Shown: positions 17,377 to 27,064, counted from the stretch's first letter. The stretch: 64,000 nt of DNA from Oceanobacillus polygoni (GCF_008304605.1 NZ_PIJY01000008.1:28512-92511); one strand, 5' to 3'. Notes: a model not told the origin generated them from the sequence alone. A program made the numbers and translations.

Positions 17377-18088
17377 AGAAATCATCCTCCGTTAACGCTT
17401 CAAAATTTAATGTGCCATCGTATAATGCTTTGCCTATAATCGCACCATACATGTTCATTGATTTTAACTTGCGTATATCTTCCTCCGTTGAAACACCACC
17501 AGATGCAATGACATCCATGCTTGTTGCTTCATTCACAGCTTGTAGCTCTTCAAAATTCGGCCCTTGCATCATGCCGTCCTTCATAATGTCCGTGTAGACA
17601 ATTGTTTTAACGCCAATTTGTTCAAGTTCAGCGACAAGATCGATGGCTTTGACGGTACTTGTTTCTGTCCAACCATCTGTAGCGACATAGCCATTCCGCG
17701 CATCAATGGAAACGGCGATACGAGATCCGAACTTTTCCACGGCATCTTTTAAAAAGGCTTTGTCGTTAATAGCTGCTGTACCAATAATCACGCGAGCAAT
17801 GCCTGCAGCAAGGTAATCTTCGATCGTATCAAGTGAACGAATGCCTCCACCGACCTGTACAGGGATTCCCGTTTGTTTAGCGATCGCTTTAATGGCGTCC
17901 CGATTTAAAGAGTCGCCGGTTTTAGCACCATCCAGGTCAACGGTATGTAGGTATGCTGCTCGCTTATTTTCCCATTGTTTTGCCATATCCGTTGGGGAAT
18001 TGCTATAGACTTTCTCTTTGTTATAATCCCCTTGAATAAGGCGGACACAATTTCCACCACGAATATCAATTGCAGGGAATAAAATCAT
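17366..18088 (-). CDS. hisA: ProFAR isomerase
   Basis: 240 aa (beta/alpha)8 barrel that isomerises ProFAR to PRFAR. Catalytic Asp8 in FPAIDIRGG and Asp in [14 protein letters not shown]; phosphate-binding IASGGVS near the end. The ATG overlaps the hisH stop by 4 bases (ATGA), indicating coupled translation. Confidence 0.96.
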   Translation of the reverse strand: MILFPAIDIRGGNCVRLIQGDYNKEKVYSNSPTDMAKQWENKRAAYLHTVDLDGAKTGDSLNRDAIKAIAKQTGIPVQVGGGIRSLDTIEDYLAAGIARVIIGTAAINDKAFLKDAVEKFGSRIAVSIDARNGYVATDGWTETSTVKAIDLVAELEQIGVKTIVYTDIMKDGMMQGPNFEELQAVNEATSMDVIASGGVSTEEDIRKLKSMNMYGAIIGKALYDGTLNFEALTEDDFYAR

Positions 18089-18690
18089 GAAATCATCTCC
18101 TCATAGTTTGCAAGTAATTGAATACCGATATCTCCGCTCTTTTCCGGGTGGAATTGCATGCCTGTAATGTTCCCTTGCTGGACAATCGCAGGAATACGAC
18201 CACCATATTCGGTACTGCCAACAAGTGTTGCTTCCTCCAATTCCCCGACAGCATAAGAGTGAACAAAATAAACGTGGAAATTATCCGGCAGATGGAGCGT
18301 TAATGGACTTTCGTTATGCTTTGTAATTGTATTCCAGCCCATGTGTGGAACTTTGACCGTTTCCTTTATTCGACTAACATTTCCTTGAAGTAATCCAAGA
18401 CCATCCCAATCGCCGTCCTCATAGCTTTTGTCATAAAATAACTGCATGCCAAGACAAATCCCAAGTATTGGCTTTCCTGCCTGAACTTCTTGTTTAATTA
18501 CATCTGTTAACCCCAGCGCATTGATTGCATCCATTGCATCCTTAAAGGCGCCTACACCAGGAAGAATGATTGAGGAAGCATCTCTGATTACTCGTGGCTC
18601 GGTTGTTAATACAGATTCCTTATTTAGTTTTGCAAGCGCAAATTGTAGGCTTTTAATATTTCCTGCACCATAATCAATGATTGCGATCAT
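18085..18690 (-). CDS. hisH: Imidazole glycerol phosphate synthase, glutaminase subunit
   Basis: 201 aa class I glutamine amidotransferase supplying ammonia to HisF. Nucleophile Cys in GICLGMQLF (about residue 79), oxyanion region PGVGAF, and the His-x-Glu dyad in QFHPEKSG near the C-terminus. Separated from hisB by 40 bases. Confidence 0.96.
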   Translation of the reverse strand: MIAIIDYGAGNIKSLQFALAKLNKESVLTTEPRVIRDASSIILPGVGAFKDAMDAINALGLTDVIKQEVQAGKPILGICLGMQLFYDKSYEDGDWDGLGLLQGNVSRIKETVKVPHMGWNTITKHNESPLTLHLPDNFHVYFVHSYAVGELEEATLVGSTEYGGRIPAIVQQGNITGMQFHPEKSGDIGIQLLANYEEMIS

Positions 18691-18730
18691 CTTGTTTCTT
18701 CCTCTCTGTAAAAAAATCGAGTTGTCTGTT

Positions 18731-19315
18731 TTACAAGCTTCCCTTTGTAGAAGGAATTCCTTCCACTCGTGGGTTTAGCATTGTTGCCTGATCTAAAGCA
18801 CGCCCAAATCCTTTGAAGATGGATTCAATCATATGGTGTGTGTTTTTCCCATATGCAAGATTGATATGAAGTGTCACTTTGGCATTGCTGACAAACGCTT
18901 GGAAAAATTCCTCGACCAGCTCGGTATCGAAATCCCCGACTTTGTCTTTTAGACCTTCTACGTTGTATACGAAATAAGGACGCCCACTAATGTCTAAGGA
19001 AATCGTTGACAGTGCCTCGTCCATAGGTGTTGTTACCGTTGCATATCTTGTGATTCCTTCTTTATTTCCCAAAGCTTTCTGAAAAGCTTGGCCTAAAGCA
19101 ATTCCTATATCTTCAACAGAGTGATGCTGATCGACTTCTAAATCTCCATTACACGTGACTGCTAAATCGAATAGACCGTGTTTGGTCATTAGTAAAAGCA
19201 TATGGTCTAAAAAGCCTACCCCTGACTGGATAGCGGTTTTTCCAGTACCATCAATTGTCAAGTCTAGCTTGATTGACGTTTCGGCTGTTGATCGTTCAAT
19301 TTTTGCTTGACGCAT
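18731..19315 (-). CDS. hisB: Imidazoleglycerol-phosphate dehydratase
   Basis: 194 aa, equal to the monofunctional HisB of B. subtilis. The metal-binding histidine motifs FLDHMLLLMTKHG, DQHHSVEDIG and KNTHHMIES are present. The longest frame starts at 19324, but the ATG at 19315 has GAAAGG at proper spacing and fits the family start (MRQAKIER). It overlaps the end of hisD by 20 bases. Confidence 0.96.
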   Translation of the reverse strand: MRQAKIERSTAETSIKLDLTIDGTGKTAIQSGVGFLDHMLLLMTKHGLFDLAVTCNGDLEVDQHHSVEDIGIALGQAFQKALGNKEGITRYATVTTPMDEALSTISLDISGRPYFVYNVEGLKDKVGDFDTELVEEFFQAFVSNAKVTLHINLAYGKNTHHMIESIFKGFGRALDQATMLNPRVEGIPSTKGSL

Positions 19316-20594
19316 TCGTATCATCCTTTCTAAGCTGAATGGAATTGGCGTGTGCTGTTAGCCCTTCCACCGTTGCAATTTTAATAATTGGATCGGCGGC
19401 TTGTTGCAGTGCCTCTTTGGAATAACTAATAATGCTCGACTTTTTCATAAAGTCATAGACCCCAAGTGGTGAGGCGAATTTTGCTGTTCCATTTGTCGGT
19501 AAGGTGTGGTTTGGACCTGCAAAATAATCTCCCAATGGTTCAGGGGAATAATTTCCGAGAAAAATAGCGCCGGCGTTTTTAATAGATGAAAGACTTTCAT
19601 TCGGATTTTCAACCATCAGCTGTAAATGCTCGGGTGCAAGTTCATTTACGATTAAGAATGCTTCCTGTAGGTTCGCGGTGACAATTATTTTTCCGTTTTG
19701 CTTTAGTGATTGTATGATAATCTCTTTTCGTTCAAGTGTATTCGTTTGTTTTTCAACTTCTGCGATGATTTGCTCGGCTAATGCAATACTAGTGGTGACG
19801 CAAATGGAACTTGCCGATTCATCATGCTCTGCTTGTGATAGTAAATCGGCTGCAACAAAGCTCGGTGGGGCAGTCTGATCTGCAACAATACAGATTTCAC
19901 TAGGGCCTGCAATCATATCAATCGCTACATCGCCATATACCCACTTTTTCGCTCTCGCCACAAAAGCATTCCCTGGTCCAACGATTTTGGCGACCTTTTC
20001 GATTGTTTCTGTTCCATAGGCTAATGCAGCAATAGCTTGCGCACCACCAACCTTATAAATTGTATCTACTCCGACAAGCTGTGCTGCGACAAGCACGTGA
20101 GGGTTAATCTTTCCATTGGCTTGTGGTGGAGTTGTCAGGACAATTTTCTCTACACCAGCGATTTTTGCAGGGATGACATCCATCAATACGGTGGAAGGAT
20201 AAGCTGCCTTCCCGCCCGGAACATACACACCAACTTTATCAAGAGGGGTTACCTTTTGTCCGAGTAAGATACCTGGCTCTTTATTCACAAACCAGGATTT
20301 TTCCTTTTGTTGTTCGTGAAATGCTTTAATATTTTCTATGGCTTGCTGTAGGGCGTCAAGAAAGCCGGCATCTACTTGTTTTTTTGCTTCTATTAATTCT
20401 TCCTTAGATACAATGAGGGAATCTAATGCTACATGGTCAAATTTCTTCGTGTATCGATATAGTGCTTCGTCTCCATCTTCTCGGACCCCGCTAATAATGT
20501 CCAGCACAGCTTGGTCAAGCTCTTGTTCCTTCAATTGATTAGAAGTACTAGCTTTATAATCCTGCAAAAACTGCTCTTTTGTTTGTATGTTCAT
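19296..20594 (-). CDS. hisD: Histidinol dehydrogenase
   Basis: About 432 aa zinc enzyme catalysing the last two NAD-dependent oxidations from histidinol to histidine. The signature region [12 protein letters not shown], the SQAEHDESA zinc/catalytic segment and LAPEHLQLM are all present, as is the N-terminal YTKKFD. A GTG at 20603 is possible, but the ATG at 20594 has TTGGAG 8 bases upstream. Lies 5 bases after hisG. Confidence 0.96.
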   Translation of the reverse strand: MNIQTKEQFLQDYKASTSNQLKEQELDQAVLDIISGVREDGDEALYRYTKKFDHVALDSLIVSKEELIEAKKQVDAGFLDALQQAIENIKAFHEQQKEKSWFVNKEPGILLGQKVTPLDKVGVYVPGGKAAYPSTVLMDVIPAKIAGVEKIVLTTPPQANGKINPHVLVAAQLVGVDTIYKVGGAQAIAALAYGTETIEKVAKIVGPGNAFVARAKKWVYGDVAIDMIAGPSEICIVADQTAPPSFVAADLLSQAEHDESASSICVTTSIALAEQIIAEVEKQTNTLERKEIIIQSLKQNGKIIVTANLQEAFLIVNELAPEHLQLMVENPNESLSSIKNAGAIFLGNYSPEPLGDYFAGPNHTLPTNGTAKFASPLGVYDFMKKSSIISYSKEALQQAADPIIKIATVEGLTAHANSIQLRKDDTNASSKN

Positions 20595-20599
20595 TGCTA

Positions 20600-21226
20600 T
20601 CACTCCAATGCTGACTTTAACTGAGAGATAAATTGCTGTACTTCAACTGATTTTGTAGCAAAGCTCGCTTTATTAACAATCAATCTCGTACTAATAGGTT
20701 CAATATCTTCAAGAACATTCAACCCGTTTTCTTTTAGCGTGTTTCCGGTTTCTACAATATCAACAATCAAATCGGCAAGCCCGATTAATGGAGCTAATTC
20801 AACAGAGCCGTTTAGCTTAACGATTTCAATTGCTTCCCCTTTTTTCTCGAAATGTTTCTGAGCGATTATTGGATATTTTGTTGCGATTGTTAGCTGTTGT
20901 CCTTTTTCAGGAATATAATCCTCTTTTCCAGCAACTGCAAATTTGCACTTTCCTAGCTTTAAATCAAGTAGTTCATAAACATCCGCTTGGGATTCAAGAA
21001 TGTTATCTTTGCCGACAATCCCGATATCGGCAGCCCCTTTTTCGACATAGGTTGGTACATCGACTGCTTTAACGAAAAGGAGTTTAATCGATCGATCGTT
21101 GTTAAAAAAGACAAGCTTCCGACTATCTTCGTGAAAATCTCCAAATCGAACATCCGTCTTTTCCAATAGAGCAATGGTGCTTTTAGCTGGACGTCCTTTG
21201 GCAAGTGCCAATGTAATAGATTGCAA
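20600..21226 (-). CDS. hisG: ATP phosphoribosyltransferase, short catalytic subunit
   Basis: 208 aa short-form HisG, which lacks the C-terminal regulatory domain and needs HisZ. The PRPP-binding region (ADLIVDIVETGNTLKENGL) and the N-terminal ALAKGRPAKST are visible. TTG start directly after the hisZ stop (TAATTG), with GGAGGG 8 bases upstream, consistent with an obligatory HisZ-HisG complex. First committed step and feedback point of the pathway. Confidence 0.96.
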   Translation of the reverse strand: MQSITLALAKGRPAKSTIALLEKTDVRFGDFHEDSRKLVFFNNDRSIKLLFVKAVDVPTYVEKGAADIGIVGKDNILESQADVYELLDLKLGKCKFAVAGKEDYIPEKGQQLTIATKYPIIAQKHFEKKGEAIEIVKLNGSVELAPLIGLADLIVDIVETGNTLKENGLNVLEDIEPISTRLIVNKASFATKSVEVQQFISQLKSALE

Positions 21227-22477
21227 TTAGAAACCCTCCTTGTGACCCTGAAGCAGTTTAACAAGTTCATCTGCCTTCGAAAATGTCTGTTTTATTTGTT
21301 CGTTGGAAAAAAGATTTTGCTCTTTTTCAAAGTTGATTATCGATTTAGAAGAAATGGGATTTCTATTACTTGAATCATTCCGAAAACTTAAAACCTGATA
21401 TCCCTTATTTCTTAGTTCAACTGCAGTTGTTAAAGCTTCTCTCTGCTTTTCGTTCGTATAATAAATGACTGCATCTACTAGCTTATTAGGAGCTTCTGCC
21501 AAGCCTTGCTCTAAAATGGCATGAATTAGTAGATCCACCTCAAATGCGAAACCAATCGCAGGCATTTCCTTATCTAGTTGTTTTCCTAAATGATCATATC
21601 TTCCGCCCATTAATACAGGCTGACCGATTCGATCGACAAATCCTTGAAAGATGATCCCCGTATAGTAATTCATATTATTAATTAATCCGAGATTCATAGC
21701 GACGTATTCTTCAACACCGTAGTCCTTAATTAATGCAAATACGTCAATTAAATTTTGCAAAACGTGCTGCATATGGGTACTGCGAATAATCTTTTCAGCT
21801 TGCTGAATAACTTGGTCCGGCGCCCCGTATAAAAGAGGAATCGATTGGATGGCTCTCTTTAATTCTTCTTCAATCGGCATCCCTTCAAGGAATAATTCTA
21901 TATCCGCTATATTTTTCGATTGAATGAGAGCTTGCAGCTGTTGTAAGTCTTGTTCAGATAGGGCCGCTTGTTGAATAAGTTCCTTAAAGAATCCCGCATG
22001 TCCGATTTCAATTTTGAAATTTTCAAAGCCTAAATCCTTTAATGTATGGACTGCTAGCATCATAATTTCCGCGTCAACCTCAGGTGTGTTCTCTCCGAAA
22101 AATTCAACGCCAGCTTGTGTGCTTTCTTTTTGGTTTGGCATCTCCTGCGACTGACGAAATACATCCAGCACATAGAAAAGCCGTTGCGAGAATACATCGT
22201 TTGCTTGGTTTACAGCTGTCATCATCCGGGTAATGGGAATGGTAACATCCGGACGTAAGACGAGAACCTTCCCAGTTGTATCAATTACTTTAATCATGTC
22301 ATCTTTTTGTACCGTACCAGTAATGTCCGAATACATCTCATAGTTTTCAAAGGCTTTCGTCCGTACTTGTTTATAGCCATAGGTAGTAAAGCGATTTTTC
22401 AATGTTGCAATAAGATTATCTCTTACTTGAAAATCTTCTACATGCTTATTTCGGTCGTTCAGCGTGTATCGTTGCAT
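21227..22477 (-). CDS. hisZ: ATP phosphoribosyltransferase regulatory subunit
   Basis: 416 aa HisRS-like protein without aminoacylation function. Class II synthetase-like motif 2 region (FYVLDVFRQSQ) and the region YYTGIIFQGFVDRIGQPVLMGGRYD are recognisable. It binds HisG(S) and transmits histidine feedback inhibition. First gene of the operon; AAAAGGAG ribosome binding site. Confidence 0.95.
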   Translation of the reverse strand: MQRYTLNDRNKHVEDFQVRDNLIATLKNRFTTYGYKQVRTKAFENYEMYSDITGTVQKDDMIKVIDTTGKVLVLRPDVTIPITRMMTAVNQANDVFSQRLFYVLDVFRQSQEMPNQKESTQAGVEFFGENTPEVDAEIMMLAVHTLKDLGFENFKIEIGHAGFFKELIQQAALSEQDLQQLQALIQSKNIADIELFLEGMPIEEELKRAIQSIPLLYGAPDQVIQQAEKIIRSTHMQHVLQNLIDVFALIKDYGVEEYVAMNLGLINNMNYYTGIIFQGFVDRIGQPVLMGGRYDHLGKQLDKEMPAIGFAFEVDLLIHAILEQGLAEAPNKLVDAVIYYTNEKQREALTTAVELRNKGYQVLSFRNDSSNRNPISSKSIINFEKEQNLFSNEQIKQTFSKADELVKLLQGHKEGF

Positions 22478-22493
22478 CTATAAAACTCCTTTT

Positions 22494-22535
22494 TATAACT
22501 TTAATACTTTATCGCTTTAACTAAGTAAAGTTATA
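22494..22535 (-). promoter_or_regulatory. Inverted repeat in the his operon leader
   Basis: 10-bp arms TATAACTTTA (22494-22503) and TAAAGTTATA (22526-22535) lie between the -10 and the hisZ ribosome binding site. No T-box sequence, His-codon-rich leader peptide or terminator is visible, so control mode is unknown; an operator is possible. Confidence 0.45.
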
Positions 22536-22539
22536 TAGT

Positions 22540-22569
22540 ATTATAATTAGTATATTCTTAAAAGTCAAC
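22540..22569 (-). promoter_or_regulatory. Promoter of the his operon
   Basis: On the minus strand TTGACT (22569-22564), 18-base spacer, TATAAT (22545-22540): a strong sigma-A-type promoter about 60 bases upstream of hisZ. Confidence 0.75.
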
Positions 22570-22671
22570 ACCAAATAAAAGCAGAAGCATCTGGTTAGCT
22601 ACGTGTGGAGATGAGGAAAGTCTCGCTAGTCGCTGGACACTGAACTGAACGAAAAAACAGGAGATGATGAA

Positions 22672-23472
22672 ATGTTTGATTACCATATTCATAGTGATTT
22701 TTCAGCAGATTGTAAGACGCCGATGGAAACGACAATTGAAAAAGCAATCAGCATCGGTCTTGAAGAAATTTGTTTTACTGAGCACATTGATTATGACTAT
22801 CCAGATAAGGATTGGATATTTGAATTTGACTTAAAACAATATGACGACAGAATAAAACAGGTGCAGCAGAAATACAGCGATCAGATTCGAATAAAAAAAG
22901 GTGTGGAAATTGGTTTGCAGCCACATTTGTTAGGGAAATATGAAGCATTGATGCAGGAAGAAGCATTTGATTTTGTAATATGCTCCATGCATGCAACCGC
23001 TGGGATGGATCTGCATTCTAGGGAATTTTTTAAAGGCAAAACAGTTGATGAAGCGTATCAAATCTATTATGAAGAATTACTCGCATGCATTCGCAAATTT
23101 AAAAGCTTTAGTGTTCTTGGTCATATTGATCTTGTTAAACGTTATACGGAAGAGAAGAGCTCGAATAATTTCCATGAAATCTTGGAAGCAACCTTTGACG
23201 AAATCATTCCGGCGGGAAAGGGTATTGAATTAAATACGTCAGGCTATCGCTATGGTTTAGAAAGTGGGATGCCGAGCCCTGATATTTTAAAATTATATAA
23301 GGAATGTGGGGGAGAAATCATTACAGTAGGGTCGGACTCCCATGTGGAAACAACATTAGCGTATCAATTTAAGGATGCGTATGAATTGTTAGACGCTATC
23401 GGCTTTCGTTATATAGCAACATTTGATGATGGAGATCCGATATTTCATCCGATTTCAAGCCTCGTTAAATAG
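22672..23472 (+). CDS. hisJ: Histidinol-phosphatase, PHP type (HisJ family)
   Basis: 266 aa PHP-domain metalloenzyme. N-terminal motif YHIHSDFSADCKTPME gives the first His-x-His, then TEHIDY, HATAGMDLH and a C-terminal VGSDSHVETT complete the trinuclear metal site. It dephosphorylates histidinol phosphate, the step missing from the adjacent operon, and is transcribed divergently from it. AGGAG ribosome binding site 8 bases upstream. Confidence 0.92.
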   Translation: MFDYHIHSDFSADCKTPMETTIEKAISIGLEEICFTEHIDYDYPDKDWIFEFDLKQYDDRIKQVQQKYSDQIRIKKGVEIGLQPHLLGKYEALMQEEAFDFVICSMHATAGMDLHSREFFKGKTVDEAYQIYYEELLACIRKFKSFSVLGHIDLVKRYTEEKSSNNFHEILEATFDEIIPAGKGIELNTSGYRYGLESGMPSPDILKLYKECGGEIITVGSDSHVETTLAYQFKDAYELLDAIGFRYIATFDDGDPIFHPISSLVK

Positions 23473-23572
23473 ATAAGAAATTTCTATGAATTTTACGTGT
23501 TGTGGCGATTATAGAGGTGTGTAGATGATATAATAGAGGTGTTCAATTAACACATGTAGCTGGTGGTTGTTT

Positions 23573-23962
23573 ATGAAATCTATAAAAAAAATACTTTTAA
23601 TAATTGCAGGCTCTATTTCATTAGGACTTGGTGTGTTAGGTATCCTGTTACCATTATTACCGACAACACCGTTTCTTTTGCTTGCAGCGGCTTGTTATAT
23701 TCGCAGTTCTGATAAATTATATCAATGGTTAATCACGAATAAATATGTCGGCTCTTATATATTGAATTATCGCGAGGGAAAAGGAATACCATTAAAAGCT
23801 AAGATTGTTAGTGTAAGTCTATTATGGACTTCGATGCTGTATACAATTGCGTTTGTGATTCCTTTAGTAATGGTAAAAATTTTATTATTTTTAATCGGTT
23901 CCTATTTTACATGGTTTATTCTGAAACAGAAAACACTAAGGAAAAGTGTGCAGGTGAGGTAA
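23573..23962 (+). CDS. DUF454 inner-membrane protein (YbaN-like)
   Basis: 129 aa with three hydrophobic helices (about 8-35, 78-95, 98-118). The LLPLLPTTPFLLLAAACYIRSSDK segment is the DUF454 signature shared with E. coli YbaN. Function unknown. The ATG at 23573 is preferred over an in-frame TTG two codons upstream. Its TAA overlaps the ATG of the next gene (TAATG), so the pair is translationally coupled. Confidence 0.85.
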   Translation: MKSIKKILLIIAGSISLGLGVLGILLPLLPTTPFLLLAAACYIRSSDKLYQWLITNKYVGSYILNYREGKGIPLKAKIVSVSLLWTSMLYTIAFVIPLVMVKILLFLIGSYFTWFILKQKTLRKSVQVR

Positions 23963-24780
23963 TGTATTTTATTAAAAAACATAGGCTAAAGCTAACAATG
24001 GCATTGGTATTAATTGTTGGTTATACCACGTATATTTCGCTGCCTAATAAGGCGAAATCAGAGCATTATACGGGTGATCCAACTGTGTTTATTCATGGAT
24101 ATAAAGGTACGAAGAATTCCTTTGGTTATATGCTTGATCGGTTCGAGCATGAATACGGTTGGGGGAATAAAGGATTTGTCTATTACGTTACCAAAGAAGG
24201 GCGAATCCGTGATTATAATTTAAACAAGGGGAGATATGACCCTACGTTTATTCAAATAATTTTAGAAGACAATCGGGCAAGTTTCGCTGATAGTGCGGAG
24301 TGGATATCTGCAGTTCTATTGCAAATGAAGGAAAAATACAAAATTGATTCTGTAAATATTGTTGGGCACTCAATGGGTGGAATACTTGCACTTAAATATA
24401 CAATGGAATATGCGGGTAATGGTTATCCAGAAGTGAATAATCTTGTTACCATTGGTAGTCCGTTTGATGGCATTTATAGTGAAGCATATTTCCAAATCCA
24501 TAAAGATGCTGCAGCAACAGATTTAAAACCGGATTCGCTGGCACTTCAATTGCTAAGAGAAAATTCATTTCCTGAAGGTATCCAGGCACTGAACATTGGA
24601 AGTACAGGGGATGCTGTTGCACTCCCAGAAAGCGTGCAGGCCTTACGAATGATTATACCAAGTGATCAATTACATGAAATTATAATTGAGGATAATGCAA
24701 TAGGCCATAGTGCACTACATGAAAGTGAAGAAGTAGATAAAATGATTTATACATTTTTGTGGCAAGATGATGGCCAATAA
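23962..24780 (+). CDS. Alpha/beta hydrolase, DUF915-type, membrane anchored
   Basis: 272 aa with one N-terminal hydrophobic segment (about 9-27) and an extracytoplasmic hydrolase domain. Oxyanion FIHGYKGTKNS near residue 43, nucleophile elbow GHSMGG with Ser137, acidic residue in STGDAVALPES and catalytic His in the GHSALHES region. The GYKGT motif is typical of DUF915 lipase-like proteins. The substrate is unknown, possibly a lipid or ester at the cell surface. Start overlaps the DUF454 gene stop; the longer upstream frame is an accident of that overlap. Confidence 0.85.
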   Translation: MYFIKKHRLKLTMALVLIVGYTTYISLPNKAKSEHYTGDPTVFIHGYKGTKNSFGYMLDRFEHEYGWGNKGFVYYVTKEGRIRDYNLNKGRYDPTFIQIILEDNRASFADSAEWISAVLLQMKEKYKIDSVNIVGHSMGGILALKYTMEYAGNGYPEVNNLVTIGSPFDGIYSEAYFQIHKDAAATDLKPDSLALQLLRENSFPEGIQALNIGSTGDAVALPESVQALRMIIPSDQLHEIIIEDNAIGHSALHESEEVDKMIYTFLWQDDGQ

Positions 24781-24806
24781 CTTACAATAGATAAAGATTG
24801 TTTGTG

Positions 24807-24839
24807 AAAAAGTCACCATGTATTATTTGGTGATTTTTT
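24807..24839 (+). terminator. Terminator after the hydrolase gene
   Basis: 12-bp stem AAAAAGTCACCA / TGGTGATTTTTT with a T-run on the 3' side. Confidence 0.8.
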
Positions 24840-24977
24840 GGCAGATAGTGAACAATAAATAACTTTCTATCTGCATCAGTGTAATAGTATTTACTAAAGA
24901 AGGCTTGTTGAATGTATTATTTACGAAACAGCCTTCCCGAAAAATGATAACTCGTTAAAGGAATGATAGGAGTGGCA

Positions 24978-25895
24978 ATGAATCATCATCTACACGAAAA
25001 ACTAATAGCATTGACATCTGAGCGTAATGTGATGGTGAACGAACACTTGAGAAATCATACGTACACCCGTTTAGGCGGGCAGGCAGACTTCTATGTAACG
25101 CCAGAAACATATGAACAAGTACAGCAGATCATTAAGCTAGCGAATCAAGAAAATATAGCCTTTACGATGCTTGGAAATGGCTCCAATCTAATTGTGAAAG
25201 ATGGCGGGATTCGTGGCATCGTCATGAATCTGCAAAAGCTTTCTGCGATAAAAACAGATAGCAATATGATTATCGCTCAAAGCGGTGCGCGAATTATTGA
25301 TGTTTCACGAGAGGCATTAAAAGAAGAGCTAACCGGCTTGGAATTTGCGTGTGGTATACCTGGATCTGTTGGTGGAGCATTATATATGAATGCCGGAGCG
25401 TATGGCGGTGAAATCAAGGATGTACTAACAAGTACATTGGTCGTTAACCGAGAAGGAGAGCTTCTCACATTAACTGCAGAGCAATTGGATTTAGATTACC
25501 GTACAAGTAATATACCAGATCGTGGGTACATTGTTTTGGAAGCAACCTTTACTTTAAAAGCAGGTGACCCAAAAGCGATTAAGGAAGTAATGGATGATTT
25601 AACATACAAACGTGAGTCGAAGCAACCATTAGAATATCCATCCTGTGGAAGTGTGTTTAAACGCCCACCAGGTCATTTCGCTGGAAAATTAATTCAGGAC
25701 AGTGACCTTCAAGGAAAGCAGATTGGCGGAGCACAAGTCTCGCTCAAGCATGCGGGCTTTATCGTCAATAAAGACCATGCAACAGCAAAAGAATATATTG
25801 AACTGATCCAATATGTACAGAAAGCCGTAAAAGAAAAATTCAACGTGAATTTAGAACGGGAAGTAAGGATAATTGGTGAGGATTCTGTAAAGTAA
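24978..25895 (+). CDS. murB: UDP-N-acetylenolpyruvoylglucosamine reductase
   Basis: 305 aa FAD enzyme reducing UDP-GlcNAc-enolpyruvate to UDP-MurNAc in peptidoglycan synthesis. FAD-binding region (TMLGNGSNLIVKDGG), GIPGSVGGALYMNAGAYGG, YRTSN, and the proton-donor serine in YPSCGSVFKRPPG of type IIb MurB. The frame opens at 24963, but AGGAG lies 5 bases before the ATG at 24978, and that start gives the usual length. Single gene with its own terminator. Confidence 0.95.
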   Translation: MNHHLHEKLIALTSERNVMVNEHLRNHTYTRLGGQADFYVTPETYEQVQQIIKLANQENIAFTMLGNGSNLIVKDGGIRGIVMNLQKLSAIKTDSNMIIAQSGARIIDVSREALKEELTGLEFACGIPGSVGGALYMNAGAYGGEIKDVLTSTLVVNREGELLTLTAEQLDLDYRTSNIPDRGYIVLEATFTLKAGDPKAIKEVMDDLTYKRESKQPLEYPSCGSVFKRPPGHFAGKLIQDSDLQGKQIGGAQVSLKHAGFIVNKDHATAKEYIELIQYVQKAVKEKFNVNLEREVRIIGEDSVK

Positions 25896-25901
25896 AGCAT
25901 G

Positions 25902-25945
25902 AAGCTGTAATGACCTTAAACTGGTGGTTGCAGCTTTTCTTTTAT
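25902..25945 (+). terminator. Terminator of murB
   Basis: Stem AAGCTGTAATGACC / GGTGGTTGCAGCTT (mostly paired) followed by TTCTTTT. Confidence 0.75.
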
Positions 25946-25971
25946 GCTTGAGCAAGCACACAATCACATAA

Positions 25972-26229
25972 ACTAAAGCACCATCCCGCACGCCTATGAC
26001 ACTAAAATAAAAACTAAAGCACCATCCCGCACGCCTATGACACTAAAATAAAAACTAAAGCACCATCCCGCACGCCTATGACACCAAAACGAAAACTAAA
26101 GCACCACCCCCGCACGCCTATGACACCAAAACGAAAACTAAAGCACCATCCCGCACGCTTATGACACCAAAATAAAAACTAAAGCACCATCCCACGCAAT
26201 TATCGCACCAAATCAAAACCAAACTAAAA
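25972..26229. repeat. Tandem array of a 41-bp repeat, five copies plus a diverged sixth
   Basis: Unit ACTAAAGCACCATCCCGCAC followed by GCCTATGACACYAAAAYRAAA. Copies start at 25972, 26013, 26054, 26095, 26137 and 26178 (one copy is 42 bp owing to an extra C). Copies 1 and 2 are identical, 3 to 5 differ at a few bases, and the sixth diverges after about 20 bases. There are no spacers and no reading frame consistent with the period. It fills the gap between murB and the ehu operon terminator. No match to a named element is recalled. Confidence 0.95.
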
Positions 26230-26261
26230 AGGCATTACCCCTACCGACAGGAGTAATACCT
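26230..26261 (-). terminator. Terminator of the ehu operon
   Basis: On the minus strand AGGTATTACTCCT pairs with AGGGGTAATGCCT (two G-T pairs), followed by TTTTTAG. Confidence 0.8.
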
Positions 26262-26266
26262 CTAAT

Positions 26267-27037
26267 CTATCCCCTAAACCGACGCAAGAACCCTTGCAGT
26301 CTTTCATTCTCAGAATGCTCGATTACTTCGCTTGCAGTACCTTGCTCAGCAATGACACCCTCATCTAAAAATAGCACTTTATCCGCTATATCAAGTGCAA
26401 AGTCCATTTCGTGTGTAACAAGCACCATTGCCATATCCTCGTGTTTGGCGAGATCACGAATAACCTCAAGAACTTCGCCGACAAGCTCTGGGTCTAGTGC
26501 TGACGTTACTTCGTCAAATAACATAATCTTAGGTCGCATGACAAGTGCACGGGCCATAGCGACACGCTGCTTTTGTCCGCCAGAGAGCTGGCTTGGATAG
26601 TTATCTAATTTTTCACCAAGTCCAACTCGTTCGAGCATTTGAATGGAGCGATCGCGAACCTCTTCTTTACTTTCCTTTTTTACATGAATCGGCGCTGTCA
26701 TACAATTTTCTAAGATTGTCATATGTGGAAAAAGGTTAAAGTGCTGGAAAACCATTCCGATATCCCCGCGAACTTCTCTTAAATGCTTTTCATTGGCTTT
26801 CACCATGTGGCCATTCTTTTCCATCTTCCACAGGTTTTTACCATCCACGATAATATCACCAGATGACGGCTCTTCCAAGGTCATCAACATCCGTATGATT
26901 GTTGTTTTCCCAGACCCACTAGGACCAATAATAGCAACTTTTTCAGCTGGTTTTATGTCTAAATTAATTCCTTTTAAAACGTTAACATCACCAAAAGATT
27001 TATGCACATCCTGGAATCTTACGATGGGATCAGTCAT
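26267..27037 (-). CDS. ehuA: Ectoine/hydroxyectoine ABC transporter ATP-binding protein
   Basis: 256 aa polar amino acid-type ABC ATPase. Walker A GPSGSGKTT (38-46), Q-loop Gln98, signature LSGGQ (151-155), Walker B LFDEV (173-177, Val in place of the usual Pro), switch His209. The insertion LWKMEKNGHMVKANEKHLREV and ENCMTAPIHVKK are typical of EhuA. It powers compatible-solute uptake with EhuBCD. Last gene of the operon, 27 bases after ehuD. Confidence 0.85.
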   Translation of the reverse strand: MTDPIVRFQDVHKSFGDVNVLKGINLDIKPAEKVAIIGPSGSGKTTIIRMLMTLEEPSSGDIIVDGKNLWKMEKNGHMVKANEKHLREVRGDIGMVFQHFNLFPHMTILENCMTAPIHVKKESKEEVRDRSIQMLERVGLGEKLDNYPSQLSGGQKQRVAMARALVMRPKIMLFDEVTSALDPELVGEVLEVIRDLAKHEDMAMVLVTHEMDFALDIADKVLFLDEGVIAEQGTASEVIEHSENERLQGFLRRFRG

Positions 27038-27064
27038 ATTATCACTACTCCTTTTCCGTGCATG

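Noticed and set aside
25972..26229. CRISPR-like repeat array
   Set aside because: Repeats are directly adjacent with a constant 41-bp period and no unique spacers; no cas genes nearby. It is a tandem repeat.
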